The notes under the pieces are model-generated. The model did no database searches. It was given only the letters and a program-made list of their open reading frames with translations, and had not been told where the DNA came from. Source: JACDAE01 sp963744875 (lineage in GTDB: Bacteria > Chloroflexota > Ktedonobacteria > Ktedonobacterales > Ktedonobacteraceae). From it: a stretch of 64,000 nt of DNA. Both the position numbers and the translations under genes were made by a program. This document shows, piece by piece, positions 46,163-56,793 of the stretch (positions are counted from its first letter, which is position 1; every line of letters starts with the position of its first letter). The stretch lies in assembly GCA_963744875.1 (NCBI GenBank), contig CAVUVQ010000006.1, positions 316,534 to 380,533 on the forward strand, written 5' to 3'.

Positions 46163-48524
46163 TCAGGCATGATGAAAGTCAAGTTCAGCTATGTATTGAG
46201 CCTCGATATAGGCCTGTGAAGCACCAGCAGAACCCAGAACGGGCTGTGGAGCTGGATCTGGTGGTATCGTACGTCCAACATAAGAGTCGACTGCTGTGTT
46301 TTTAAGCTGGAGAGCTATGTTGGTAATCGTTGGATTGTTCAACGTAGTAGCTTTCAATATATCAACGGTGTCGGTGCGCATTTTTTGCACCCAATCTCGC
46401 AGATCGCTCAAGGCATTTTCAACATTTTGTACATGCCCTAACTGCGCCGGATTTCCTTGCGCTGACTGTTTGAAGGCGTCTAATTGCGCCGCGAGGATAT
46501 CGAGATAGCCCTGCTGTTTGGGAGAGGAAAGCAGGCCAATTGATGCGTGTTCCAATGGATGATATTTGGCGGGCAAGTCTCCTGTGCTTAGCGCATAATT
46601 TGTTCCGTCAATCACCTCTATAATGCGTGTTGCCTGCCGTCTGACCAGCCCGTAATCGGGCCGAATTTGTAAACTATCATCGATACTACCAGCCTTGTCA
46701 TTTAAAGATTTGATCGTTTCTAGCAGATCAGTAACCACGCTTTGATGATTGGGTAACCCTGGTGTGGCGTAGAGAATGTTTTTGAGGTAAGACTGGGTAT
46801 TATTATCGAATTGTGCCTGGTAGACTGTCTGGTTTGACGGTGTCTGAGGTGTACTTCCGCTACTTTCTTGCGTGATACTAAAACCCTGGATTTTCGTCAA
46901 CAAGTTACTATGTGTTTTGTCACCCGGATAGGTGTAGGTGATTGAGCCGTTTTGCAACGTGAGCGGTCCCAGCAATTGCATCAGGCCGTTCTCATCTTGA
47001 AACCATGCAACATAACTCTTCCCATCGGCAGGTGCAGGGACGTTTTGCATTTCGATGCGTATCTGATCGTTATGTCCTAATGCATCATCCAGGAAGAAAG
47101 CATGACCAACTGTGGTCGTTGCCTTTGCCGCTGTTGGAGCCTGCTGTCTGCTCTTGAGCAGCGCATTTGCCCCAATGGCACTTATGAGTACGAAGAGGAT
47201 GAGAAGCAACACTCCACAGACAAGATAGATTGGTGTGTCGGTAAAACGTGGTTGTCTAATAGGCACCTTTGCGGCAGGAAGTGGGGGAACAACTGGTGGT
47301 GCAGGTGGTTGTGCTGCTGGCGGTGGAACGAAAGGGACGACTATTTTATTTGACTGCGTGTTGCTAGTAACACGCATCTCGTCGGTGTTGCCCGGCGGTA
47401 TCGACTGGCAGTTTTCCCGACTGCCCGAAACGGGCTGCATTCAATGGCGGTACAGGCATTGATGGATTGGTACGGATAATTGGATATTTACCTGAAATAC
47501 CGGGAAGTGGTCCTGAAACTCTGGGTAAGGGCTGTGAGATAGGTGCACGTAACGGTAATTTCGGCATAGGCTGCGATACACCGAGGATCGAACCAGTATT
47601 TGTATTCCTGGTATATAGGCCTTCTTCATTATCAGCCGTCATCTTCTCGTCTGAAATATTGAGGGTCGATTGTACTAAGCAGGCATCTGCAATAGCCGCT
47701 GCGAACAGCGAAGCTTTGCTATAACGTGCATCTGGATCTTTAGACATCGCACGTAAAATCACTTCTGACAACTGCGCCGGGATATTGGAGTTAATCAGAC
47801 CAGGAGGGGTTGGTAAGGTGTTGATATGTTGCATCATGATTGCAACCGAACTCTCGTCGCGGAACGGTTGTACGCCTGTACAGATCTCGTAGAGAATAAC
47901 ACCAAGAGAATAAATATCGCTTCGACCGGTGATTGCATGGCCTTTAGCCTGCTCTGGCGACATATAAAGCGGAGAACTGATGCCCGCAGCATTCCCCAAT
48001 AATTGTGCAATGCCAAAATCGCTAAGTAATGGTTCGCCCCCTTCAAAGCGTTTTGTATTCTGCCTGGCAAGTAAAATATTTCCTGGCTTGATATTGCCGT
48101 GCACAAAACCTCGTTGGTGTCCATAATCAATTGCTACACCCAGGCTCGTAAAAAGATAGACAATCTGCTCAGGTGAAGGAAAATTGCCCTTACGTGACGT
48201 TGCATTGATATAATCGGCAAGCGTTTGCCCTTCTATATAGTCCATTACGACATAAGCAGTCGTCTCATTTGCCTCAGGAGGACGCGAAATATTTACTTCT
48301 CGGATACGTACAAGATTGGGATAATGTAAAGATGCCAGTAAATGTCCTTGTTGCACAAATTGCTTCATGAAATTAGGGTCCGACTGTAAATCGGGGTAAA
48401 GCAATTTAATGGCAACATCCTGATGCAAGAGCGGATTGTGGCCCTTCCACACCTCACCTGCACTTCCTCGTCCCAGGGATTGTTTTAACTCATATTTTCC
48501 AATGTGTTGTGGGACCGTGCTCAT
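46163..48524 (-). pseudogene. predicted pseudokinase plus RskA-like sensor, split by one base
   Basis: The first frame (ATG 48524 to 47364) is a Hanks-type kinase fold with glycine loop LGRGSAGEVWKG, K in VAIKLLY, SDFGIAQ and SPLYMSPEQ. Its catalytic loop reads HGNIKPGN where paralogues read HRDIKPAN (48093-48101), so the catalytic Asp is Asn and phosphotransfer is not expected. The second frame (47440-46163) adds a Pro-rich linker, a membrane span (VCGVLLLILFVLISAIGA), an RskA-like domain and a helical domain. Reading GG for GGG at 47391-47393 joins both (DTAGNTDEMRVTSN). GGAG lies 7 bases before the ATG. Confidence 0.8.
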
Positions 48525-48854
48525 CACCATTCTCCATTCTGCAATATGGGCCATAATATATAAAAAGCCCACCATTACCATACCAGATCGATGGCAGTCT
48601 TGCCAATAGTACAGGAGATAATTCCTACTCGCTAAAAATACTTTTCAGTCTAAAGGTCTCTTTAATCACTTTCACCAGCCTTCCTATGCGTTATAATATG
48701 ATGTGTTCTTAACAATGAATTTCTAGCATATGGCCTACCTTCAGAAAGGTTTCCAATTATTCCACTATAGTATAGAATTAGAACATATGTTTTGCAATAC
48801 CTGAGTAGATTTTGGATCTCCATCCATGTGGTTATTCGGAAAGGAAATGAGTGC
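48525..48854. other. divergent promoter region between pseudokinase and DUF790 genes
   Basis: These 330 AT-rich bases separate two divergent genes. TATAAT-like hexamers are seen near 48691 (GTTATAATATG) and 48768 (TATAGTATAG), but no convincing -35 partner was fixed. No gene or repeat-family member is visible. Confidence 0.4.
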
Positions 48855-50898
48855 GTGCGCTTCAGCTTACAAGATGTCAAAAAATCTGTTCGTGGTCGCG
48901 ATATGACTGTCTCTCTGCATTTTTTACGTCCGGGAGAAGCTCATGCCGAGATTGAGCGGCTCATTGCTTATCATGAACGCCTGCTCGGCCAGCCACAGCG
49001 CCACTTCTCGCTTGATGATGCACGTGCCTGTATCGGTGATTACCGTCTTGCTCACTGCCTGATCGCTTGCCTCAGCAACTGGTATAGCTGGCGTTCCCGT
49101 CCATGGGATGCCGTAATACAAGAAACGCTGACGACGCCTACGTTAAATGATATCACATCTCCTACTCAACTGCGCCTGGCCCTCTATAACTATGTCAACA
49201 TTCATCACCAGGGCTTTCTCGATACTCACACTCGCTCTATAGCTTTGCAAACATTTGCTGAACTGCATTCTTTGCGCCTCGCCGACCTTGAGTACCTGCT
49301 GGTGCTAGATGGCGATGATGAAGCTCTTCTTGTACGTGACGCCTCTCAACCACCTGTACCCTCTGAGGTGGTGGCGCTTTATAATCAATGGGTCTTTGAA
49401 GCGGCGCTTTTCAGTGCTTCAAATGTGCATTTTGTGATCGATTGCAACGCTTTTAGCCGGGTGCCACAGGAAGTCGATTCCCTGACGAACTCCACGGTTA
49501 CCACAGGCGCGGGGATGGCTATCAAGCGCCTCTGCTATCTTGCGCACAGGCTCGGCGTTTACTATGATCTTGCTTATGATGCGCAAGAATTCACCCTTGA
49601 AAAGCAGGTTGCTCCTGAACGCCTGCATCTCACGCTTTATGGCCCTCAGGAGGTCACAGGTACAGCGCAGCAGTATGGCATGCGCCTCGCCCGCCTTTGC
49701 CGTTTGCTGCTTGGTTATGCCGCTTCCAAAGAGGGACGTACAAAAAAGGGTCATGTCCTCTCAGGTGCTATCGTGGAGGCCGAGGCGACTATCCATTTTC
49801 TGCAGCGTGCGTACACTTTTAAAATGGATGCGCACCTGCTCCAATTGTTGCCCCCATCTGCCAATCTAAGTCAGGACACTACTCCGGCATCAACTGTTTT
49901 TGATAGCAGTATCGAGCAATCATTCTCCGCTTCCTTTGTTTCATTAGCCAGTAGTCAGGGAGTAGACGGCTGGCGTCTTGAGCGCGAACCCGAGCCTCTA
50001 TTGTTGCCTTCCAGCATCTTCATCCCCGATTTTGCTCTGACAAGAGGGCCGCGTCGTATCTACGTAGAGATCCTTGGTTTCTGGACGCCATCATATCGTG
50101 AACGCAAGATCCAGAAGCTACAACAGCTTCTGGGGCGCGACGATCTGCTGCTGGCTATTCCCGTGGAGGCAAAAGATGCCTTTGCCAGTATCGCGCCCCA
50201 TTTTCCTATCGTTTATTATGATAGTCAGCTCTCAGCCACCCACGTATTGCAGATGTTACATAGCCGTTACGATAATTTCGCCGAGCGTCTGGAGCAGATC
50301 GATGTATCTACTGTACGAGAGCGGATATTGCGCGAAGGTCTGGTTCCTGAACGCTTCTGCTACGAGCTCCTGCATTGCTATCGGCGTTCCGAACTTGCGC
50401 AAGCTGCCGAGCGTGTGATTGGAGCCGATATCCTGTTTACGCCCGGTATTGGACTCTATGAGCAGACATGGTTAGCGCAATTGAAAAGTTCTGTTACCGC
50501 CTGGTTGCGTGTTATGCATAATGCATCCTTGAGCAATGTTGTGCAAGAGATGCGAGCAACGTTGGCTGGAACTGTCAACGTGCGAAGATGCAACAATCGA
50601 AGCATTGCTGGGACTCTGGCCTGAGATACAGATTAGCCGCACATCAATTTTTGAAGCGGCAATAGAGGTTGTGGATGAACAGGAGCCAGCACGTGAAGAT
50701 TCATCGGTCGCCGTTGAGGAAATTATTGGTGCAAAGGGAGTGAAGAAGCAGGTCCGTGAAAAGCGTGTTGCGACCAAAAAGCGTAGCGTTATTGAACAAG
50801 AGGCTACGCAAGGGGATTTATGGGGTGGTAAATTGGGCCAGACTTCGATCGATGAGGAACACGACACGAACTCGGGGAATCGACCATTCATAGGCTGA
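48855..50898 (+). pseudogene. DUF790/Bax1-like nuclease, C-terminal part shifted one base
   Basis: The main frame (GTG 48855 to 50624) encodes a Bax1-type protein. The nuclease region near residues 395-425 carries the family pattern SIFIPDFAL and YVEILGFWTPSYRERK, and the N-terminus (RFSLQDVKK, LHFLRPGEA) also fits DUF790. Bax1 is a structure-specific nuclease that partners XPB helicase at bubble DNA. At 50585-50586 the frame shifts; reading A for AA gives VNVRDATIEALLGLWPEIQI and extends the protein about 90 residues to 50898. AAGGAA precedes the GTG. The XPB gene lies 16 kb away, whereas the pair is usually adjacent. Confidence 0.8.
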
Positions 50899-50944
50899 GA
50901 ACGTCGCTTCAAATCATCCTACATCTTTTAGAGGAGTTTATTTT

Positions 50945-52105
50945 ATGTCGACTAAACAGGGAAGGCCGCTTTCAATGATCAAAATGCAGGTTGAAGAACT
51001 GCTTACAGAGGCCTGGGGTAACAGGGTCCAGCTTGCTCCAAATGCCGTTGATCTTCAGGCCAGTGGTCGTACCCAAATTTATCGCTTCTCGCTCCTTGAA
51101 AAGCCGATTGATGCTCCACAGCACGTTATTGTCAAAGCCATACATATGCCGGAAGACCTATCCGAAGCCTCCAAATTAACTCCAGAAAATTCTTTTCAGC
51201 TCTTCTTCAATGACTGGGCTGGATTACAGTTTTTAAGTGAGATCACACCTCATTCAGCCCTGGCACCCCGCTTCTATGCTGGTAATAAAGTGCATGGACT
51301 GATCGTCATGGAGGATCTGGGAACGGGAAACGGACTACATCATCTGCTCCTCGCGAATGATCCAGAGGCGGCAGAAGAGGCAGCTATACAGTATGCAGCT
51401 ACTGTGGGGAAAATGCATGCAGCCACAATTGGGAAGCAAGAGGCCTTCTTCCATATTCGGAAGGCGCTGGGGTCAGTAGATATCCCCAACTATGCCTGGA
51501 TTTCGTCAGCATTGTGGGAGACCATTCATACACTGAATGTCGCACCTGTTGCTGGCATCGAGGATGAATTGAAGCAGCTTACTTCCGTCATGGAAAACCC
51601 AGGACCATTCTTAGCGTATACGCATGGTGATCCTTGCCCCGATAACATCCTTACAGGCACATCCGGAAAGTTGTTTGACTTTGAATTCGGAGCGTATCGT
51701 CATGCGCTTATCGAAGGTGTCTATGCTCATATGCCATTTCCTACCTGCTGGTGTGTCAGTCGGCTTCCTGCTCACGTCGTTCATCGTATGGAGACAAGCT
51801 ATCGTATGGAACTGGCCAGGGAGTGTCCCGCAGCACATAATGACAGGCTATTTGCGCAGGCCGTTGCTGCTGCCTGTGTCTACTGGACAATCGATGATTG
51901 TCGCTTTCTGCATCGTCATCTGGAGAAAGATTGGCAGTGGTCGCCAGGTATGGCAACGGCTCGGCAGCGTTTCCTACTGCGCTTCAATGTGGCAAGAGAA
52001 GCTATTGAGGCCAGCGAATATTTGCAAGCGATTGGCAAGACATTTGAGCTGATTGCTGGCAGGTTGCGTGAACTCTTGCCCCCTAATCAATCGGATGCCT
52101 TATAA
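50945..52105 (+). CDS. APH/choline-kinase-like phosphotransferase
   Basis: A 386-residue protein with the aminoglycoside phosphotransferase fold. THGDPCPDNIL near 223-233 holds the HGD catalytic loop with Asn, and LFDFEFGAYR is the metal-binding DFG-like motif. The N-lobe Lys is in HVIVKAIHM. Family members phosphorylate antibiotics, choline, homoserine or sugars; nothing here points to resistance. AGAGGAG lies 10 bases before the ATG. It follows the nuclease gene by 46 bases. Confidence 0.78.
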   Translation: MSTKQGRPLSMIKMQVEELLTEAWGNRVQLAPNAVDLQASGRTQIYRFSLLEKPIDAPQHVIVKAIHMPEDLSEASKLTPENSFQLFFNDWAGLQFLSEITPHSALAPRFYAGNKVHGLIVMEDLGTGNGLHHLLLANDPEAAEEAAIQYAATVGKMHAATIGKQEAFFHIRKALGSVDIPNYAWISSALWETIHTLNVAPVAGIEDELKQLTSVMENPGPFLAYTHGDPCPDNILTGTSGKLFDFEFGAYRHALIEGVYAHMPFPTCWCVSRLPAHVVHRMETSYRMELARECPAAHNDRLFAQAVAAACVYWTIDDCRFLHRHLEKDWQWSPGMATARQRFLLRFNVAREAIEASEYLQAIGKTFELIAGRLRELLPPNQSDAL

Positions 52106-52221
52106 TCCAGCCTTCCGTTAGCAAATATCATTGGCAGACAAGCAGGCTTTTGGGAACGGTCTTCCTCAAGTGAGATTTATAAATCAGGCCAGAGCAATTC
52201 GTTTTTAAAGTAACTCTATAT

Positions 52222-53199
52222 TTACAAATTCGTCACAACAACCTTCCCAATCACCTTGCGGTCAGCAACATAACGGATGGCGGCAGGAGCTTCAGCCAGC
52301 GGATACGTTGCCGAAACAAATGGCTTCAACGTTCCCTCACCGATCCAGGCCAGCAATTGCTGAAAGTTCTGCATGTAACGCTGTGGTTCGCGCCGGGCAA
52401 AATCGCCAAAGAACACCCCCACAATGGAGCACCCTTTGAGAAGTGCCAGGTTCAGAGGGATGCGTGGGATCTCTCCATTGCTAAAACCGACGACCAGGAA
52501 GCGACCTTCCCATGCCATATTGCGTAACGCCAATTCTGAGTAGGGACCACCGATCGGATCATACACAACATCGACGCCGCGTCCATGCGTGAGCGTTCTA
52601 ACACGATCTTTCAGGTTTTCGGTGCTATAGTTGACCAGTTCATCGGCTCCGTACTGCTGGCAAACGGCTAACTTCTCGTCACTAGATGCAGCCGCAATAA
52701 CCTTTGCGCCCATCATTTTGCCCAGTTCGACCGCCGCCAGCCCGACGCCGCCGGCAGCTCCCAGCACCAGGAGCGTTTCGCCAGGCTGTAAAAGGGCTCT
52801 ATCTTTGAGGGCGTGATAAGAGGTTGCATAGGTGAGCGCGGAAGCGGCAGCCAGAATAAAATCGACGTTTTGGGGTAGAGAGATAAGTTGTTTCTCGTCT
52901 ACCGCAACCTCTTCTGCAAATCCGCCCCACATTGGTAGTGCCATCACTCTGTCGCCAATATGGGCGTGCGTGACCCCTGTGCCGATTTTTGTGATAACGC
53001 CACTCACATCGGTCCCAGGCGTAAAGGGGAGATCAGGCTTGAACTGATATTTGCCCTCTATGATCAGGGTATCGGGAAAATTCACGCTACAGGCTTTGAT
53101 GCCTATCACTACCTGCCCATTGCCTGGTTCAATCGGCGCAACATCTTCCAATACCAGCTTCTCTGCTGGTCCAAACTCGTTACAGCGCACTGCTTTCAT
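52222..53199 (-). CDS. quinone oxidoreductase (zeta-crystallin-like MDR family)
   Basis: A 325-residue medium-chain reductase. The N-terminal GroES-like domain contains FTPGTDVSGVI and GDRVMALP; the Rossmann motif LGAAGGVGLAAVELGK at 146-161 binds NADPH, and VVYDPIGGPY follows. The zinc ligands of alcohol dehydrogenases are absent, fitting NADPH:quinone or enone reductase activity. The exact substrate is not predictable. It is a single minus-strand gene convergent with the phosphotransferase. Confidence 0.87.
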   Translation of the reverse strand: MKAVRCNEFGPAEKLVLEDVAPIEPGNGQVVIGIKACSVNFPDTLIIEGKYQFKPDLPFTPGTDVSGVITKIGTGVTHAHIGDRVMALPMWGGFAEEVAVDEKQLISLPQNVDFILAAASALTYATSYHALKDRALLQPGETLLVLGAAGGVGLAAVELGKMMGAKVIAAASSDEKLAVCQQYGADELVNYSTENLKDRVRTLTHGRGVDVVYDPIGGPYSELALRNMAWEGRFLVVGFSNGEIPRIPLNLALLKGCSIVGVFFGDFARREPQRYMQNFQQLLAWIGEGTLKPFVSATYPLAEAPAAIRYVADRKVIGKVVVTNL

Positions 53200-53261
53200 C
53201 GTTCTCGCCTTTCTTTGTTACCCGGTTCCCCAATGGTTCACATGGAAGGATAGAGATCCTT

Positions 53262-54289
53262 TCAGCGATCCCAAATTTCTCCTAATCTCGTCAATTGCTC
53301 TCGATATTCAATTCGCTCAATCCATTCAGACGGCCATGCTTTTTGTCCTGCATATGCCCCTGCAAAAGCTCCAGTCAGGCACGCAATAGAAATCTGAATC
53401 GCCTGAACTGGTGGCAGCTCTTTTAATTGCCTGTACAGGATCATGTGGGAACAGCAGAAAACAAAGCAGACCAGTTGCCAGAGCCTCCTCCGCTATCCAG
53501 CCTGCACCTGTGATTAGACATGGGTCGCTCTCACGGTCCTGCAACGCCAATGCCTGGTCCAGGCGCTCAAGAACCTGCAAACATTCATCCCACCCACGCA
53601 TAATATATTCCACGGGCGAAGACTGATGCGAACGTTTCCATAATGGACCCAACCACTGTTCATGATAGACCATGCGTTGACCGAGCGCATATGCGCGTAA
53701 ACGTTGAGGTAGACCTTGCAAGGTCTCTATTTGCAAGCAGATCAGCAACTGCGGTAGCGGTTAGATCAGCCGCCGCTAATCCCGTTGGATGTCCATGCGT
53801 AAGGGCGGCCTGAAACTGAGCGATAGCCGCTCGTGTTTCAACCGTAATCCCATCTTGTCCAGCAGGTAGCAGGCCCACGGGAGCAACGCGCATGTTCGCT
53901 CCACAGCCCTTAGAGCCGATCATTGAACATTCATACCAGGGCAAGCCTGTTGCCAGTTTGTTACAGGCGTCCATGCATGTCACGCCTGGAGCACGATTAT
54001 TATCAGGGCTATTATTCCACTCTATAAAAGCTTGTCTGAGAGGAGCTTCCAGCGTTGTAGCTGTATAGGGCCGTGTAGCAGCCAGCAGAGCATTGCCAAC
54101 AGCCAGCGTCATCTGCGTATCGTCGGTTACGCGTATAGGGTTACCCGTGGGCATTTGAGGCCCATCGACAGGAAAACGCTGCAAGATTGCGTCATAACTG
54201 AGAAATTCTGTATCCGCTCCCAGGGCATCGCCTAGTGCGAGGCCAAAGAGAGAGCCAGAGGCGCGTTTTTCAGGAGTAGAAGTGTTCAT
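53262..54289 (-). pseudogene. ADP-ribosylglycohydrolase, frame broken twice
   Basis: Read across frames this is a full ADP-ribosylglycohydrolase of the DraG/ARH family, removing ADP-ribose from proteins or nucleic acids. GSLFGLALGDALGAD and TDDTQMTLA carry the first metal ligands, and GDSDSIACLTGAFAGAYAG the second set near the C-terminus. Breaks are at 53730-53732 (one extra A in the coding strand) and 53390-53392 (TTT for TT); correcting both gives one frame of about 340 residues. Its ATG overlaps the pullulanase stop by four bases, so the two genes are translationally coupled. Confidence 0.8.
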
Positions 54290-56793
54290 TGTAACATTCC
54301 CGTCATGTCATTCCGATATAACACCATACACGCAATACCCGCCACCGCCACCGTTTCCATCACCCGCCCAAGTATCTGTTCGCCTGCCTGTTCTAAATTC
54401 ACGACAACGTTCCATGTTCCATGAGGGAGACGAAACGTTGTGTCCGTCGTATTCGCATTATAGATGACGATGATCTGGCCCCAGGTATCATCTACGCCTC
54501 GCCCATTCAGCATAAACGCTATCATGTTCGTTGGGCTATCGAGAAAGGTGAGATTATTTCTAATATCGTCCGCCGTTGTCATGCGAAAGGCTGGATGGTT
54601 CTTACGCAACTGAATCAGGCCCGCATAGTAGTTGAATACGTTCTGATACTGAGCTTTGCGCGACCAGTCAAACTTGTTTACGCCATCGCCCGCGTTATAG
54701 CTATTATCGTTGCCATCTTTGGTGCGCAAGAACTCTTCGCCACCCTGCATGAACGCGACACCCTGCGAGGTGAAGACGATCGCCTGCGCCAACTTATCCA
54801 TCCGTATACGCTGCCCCTCATCCAATGAACCATTGCAGGCCGCGATCTTATCCCATAACGTGTAATTGTCATGGCTCGTGACATAATTGATCGTTTCACC
54901 GGGAGAGGCCGTAAAATCATTGATACTGCCCTCAATGCCCCTCTTCACGGCATCAATGGATCCCGGATTACCCGTTGCGAAGCCCCGCTCGGTGGCATTG
55001 AGTGCCCCACCGGTGATCGCGTTGCGGATGTTGTCGTTGAAGACGCCGATGCCCAGGTTCTTTTGTCTTCCCTTATAGAGCAACTGGTTGCCGGGTAGTC
55101 CAGACGCAGAACCCGTCCACGGTTCGCCGTAGAGGAGGCCATGCGGATTTATTGCATACATGTCCCCGGCTATCTTGCTCATCGTCTCCACACCGACCAG
55201 TGCCATTAAGTCGAAGCGGAAACCATCGACGTGATATTCTTTTACCCAATAGATGATGAAATCACGCACGAATTTCTGCACCATTGGTCGCTCAGTCGCC
55301 AGTTCGTTGCCTACGCCCGAGCCATTCATATAATAGCCAGCATCATTCGTGCGGTAATAGTATTGAGGCACGATCTTGTCGAAGTCCGAATTTAGCGTAG
55401 CGAAGGTATGATTATAGACCACATCCATAATGACGCCCAACTGAGTCGCATGCAAACTCTGGATCATACGCTTACATTCGACGATGCGTGCAATTCCACG
55501 TGGTGTGCTGGCATATGCCCCTTCAGGTACGTTATAGTTGCGTGGATCATAGCCCCAGTTGTACTGGCTCGGATCGTTCTCATCGACGCTGGCAAAATCT
55601 TCAATCGGTAAAATCTGCACATGCGTTACACCCAACTGTTTCAGGCTATCCACGCCTGTTACTATATCGCCCGGTCCTTTTGTGCCACGCTCGGTAAATG
55701 CCAGGTATTGTCCCTTGTTGGTCATTCCAGAAGTACTATGGATCGAGAAATCGCGCACGTGCGTCTCGTAGATGATCGCATCGACCGGGTCGGCAATCTG
55801 TTGATACGTATCGTTATTCCATCCATCGGGGTTGGTCTTTGCCAGATCAACAATCATGCCACGTGTTGCATTCGGCGCAATTGCACGTACATAAGGATCG
55901 ACCGCTGTCTGTGTTGTGCCCTGTATGGTGATCTGGTAAAGATAATACCAATTCTCCAGATTATTTCGTATTTCAACGCACCATGTTCCCTTCTCGCTGC
56001 GTTGCATATCTACATTTCGTGTCAGAAGACTCGTCTCGCTATTGTAGAGTTGCAATTGCACATCCGATGCCGTTGGTGCCCAGAGACGGAATGTTGTCTT
56101 CTCGGGACTAAATGTATTGCCCAGATCAGTGCCGCAGTAGGTATACTCATCACTGCTGAGCACACCACGCGCAATAACTTTACAGCCAGTAAAGCCCCTC
56201 AAGGTGAGTTGTAGGGATCTGGTTATATCTACTTTATTCTCCATGGTGAGCTGGATGAGTGACGTTTGTAGGCCTGCTGATGAGAGTGGCAAGGGTGCGG
56301 TGGGATTGTTCAGCAAGTCATAGACCTGTTGTTGCTGGCTCTTGAGTTCGAATGGAACATAAGAAAACGTGACCTTTGCACCGCCGGGTGGTACCGCCAG
56401 CACAACCGGCTCATATGGCAAGACACCATCCCAATCCTTATTAAATGCGATCTTGTAATGATAAGTGCCTGCGGGTAATATCCCTGTAAACTGGTAGAGG
56501 TTATTATTTACTTTTTGCAGTCGGGTCACATCCTCCGTAGGGTTCCAATCATATTGTGCTCCAAGGAGATGTTGCAGATCGCCTACCAGGACCGGTGAAT
56601 AGATTGGAGCGGTATCTACAGCAAGGATTTGCAGTTGCTCCCCGCTCATCATATCAGTAACTTTGGCGTTGCTTATGCCCCATGGCAGCGTAATATTTTG
56701 TGAGAGTGATGCAACGATTATATTTTTGCTCTCTAGATAAGCATTGACAATATGTGGTGTTGCAGTAGTGGCTTGCAGAGAAGATGTATGCAC
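54286..56793 (-). CDS. pulA: type I pullulanase (debranching GH13)
   Basis: An 835-residue glycoside hydrolase cleaving alpha-1,6 links in pullulan, amylopectin or glycogen. The type I signature YNWGYDPRNYNVPEGAY is present; catalytic Asp is in VDGFRFDLMALVG, Glu in LLYGEPWTG and the third acidic residue in TSHDNYTLWD. N-terminal beta domains (1-230) look like CBM48/CBM41-type carbohydrate-binding modules. No signal peptide is seen, so it probably works on intracellular glycogen or imported maltodextrin. GGAG lies upstream of the ATG with long spacing. Confidence 0.9.
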   Translation of the reverse strand: MHTSSLQATTATPHIVNAYLESKNIIVASLSQNITLPWGISNAKVTDMMSGEQLQILAVDTAPIYSPVLVGDLQHLLGAQYDWNPTEDVTRLQKVNNNLYQFTGILPAGTYHYKIAFNKDWDGVLPYEPVVLAVPPGGAKVTFSYVPFELKSQQQQVYDLLNNPTAPLPLSSAGLQTSLIQLTMENKVDITRSLQLTLRGFTGCKVIARGVLSSDEYTYCGTDLGNTFSPEKTTFRLWAPTASDVQLQLYNSETSLLTRNVDMQRSEKGTWCVEIRNNLENWYYLYQITIQGTTQTAVDPYVRAIAPNATRGMIVDLAKTNPDGWNNDTYQQIADPVDAIIYETHVRDFSIHSTSGMTNKGQYLAFTERGTKGPGDIVTGVDSLKQLGVTHVQILPIEDFASVDENDPSQYNWGYDPRNYNVPEGAYASTPRGIARIVECKRMIQSLHATQLGVIMDVVYNHTFATLNSDFDKIVPQYYYRTNDAGYYMNGSGVGNELATERPMVQKFVRDFIIYWVKEYHVDGFRFDLMALVGVETMSKIAGDMYAINPHGLLYGEPWTGSASGLPGNQLLYKGRQKNLGIGVFNDNIRNAITGGALNATERGFATGNPGSIDAVKRGIEGSINDFTASPGETINYVTSHDNYTLWDKIAACNGSLDEGQRIRMDKLAQAIVFTSQGVAFMQGGEEFLRTKDGNDNSYNAGDGVNKFDWSRKAQYQNVFNYYAGLIQLRKNHPAFRMTTADDIRNNLTFLDSPTNMIAFMLNGRGVDDTWGQIIVIYNANTTDTTFRLPHGTWNVVVNLEQAGEQILGRVMETVAVAGIACMVLYRNDMTGMLQ

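Noticed and set aside
50945..52105. Antibiotic-resistance call for the APH-like phosphotransferase
   Set aside because: Only fold-level motifs are present; many members act on metabolites, and the context gives no resistance signal.
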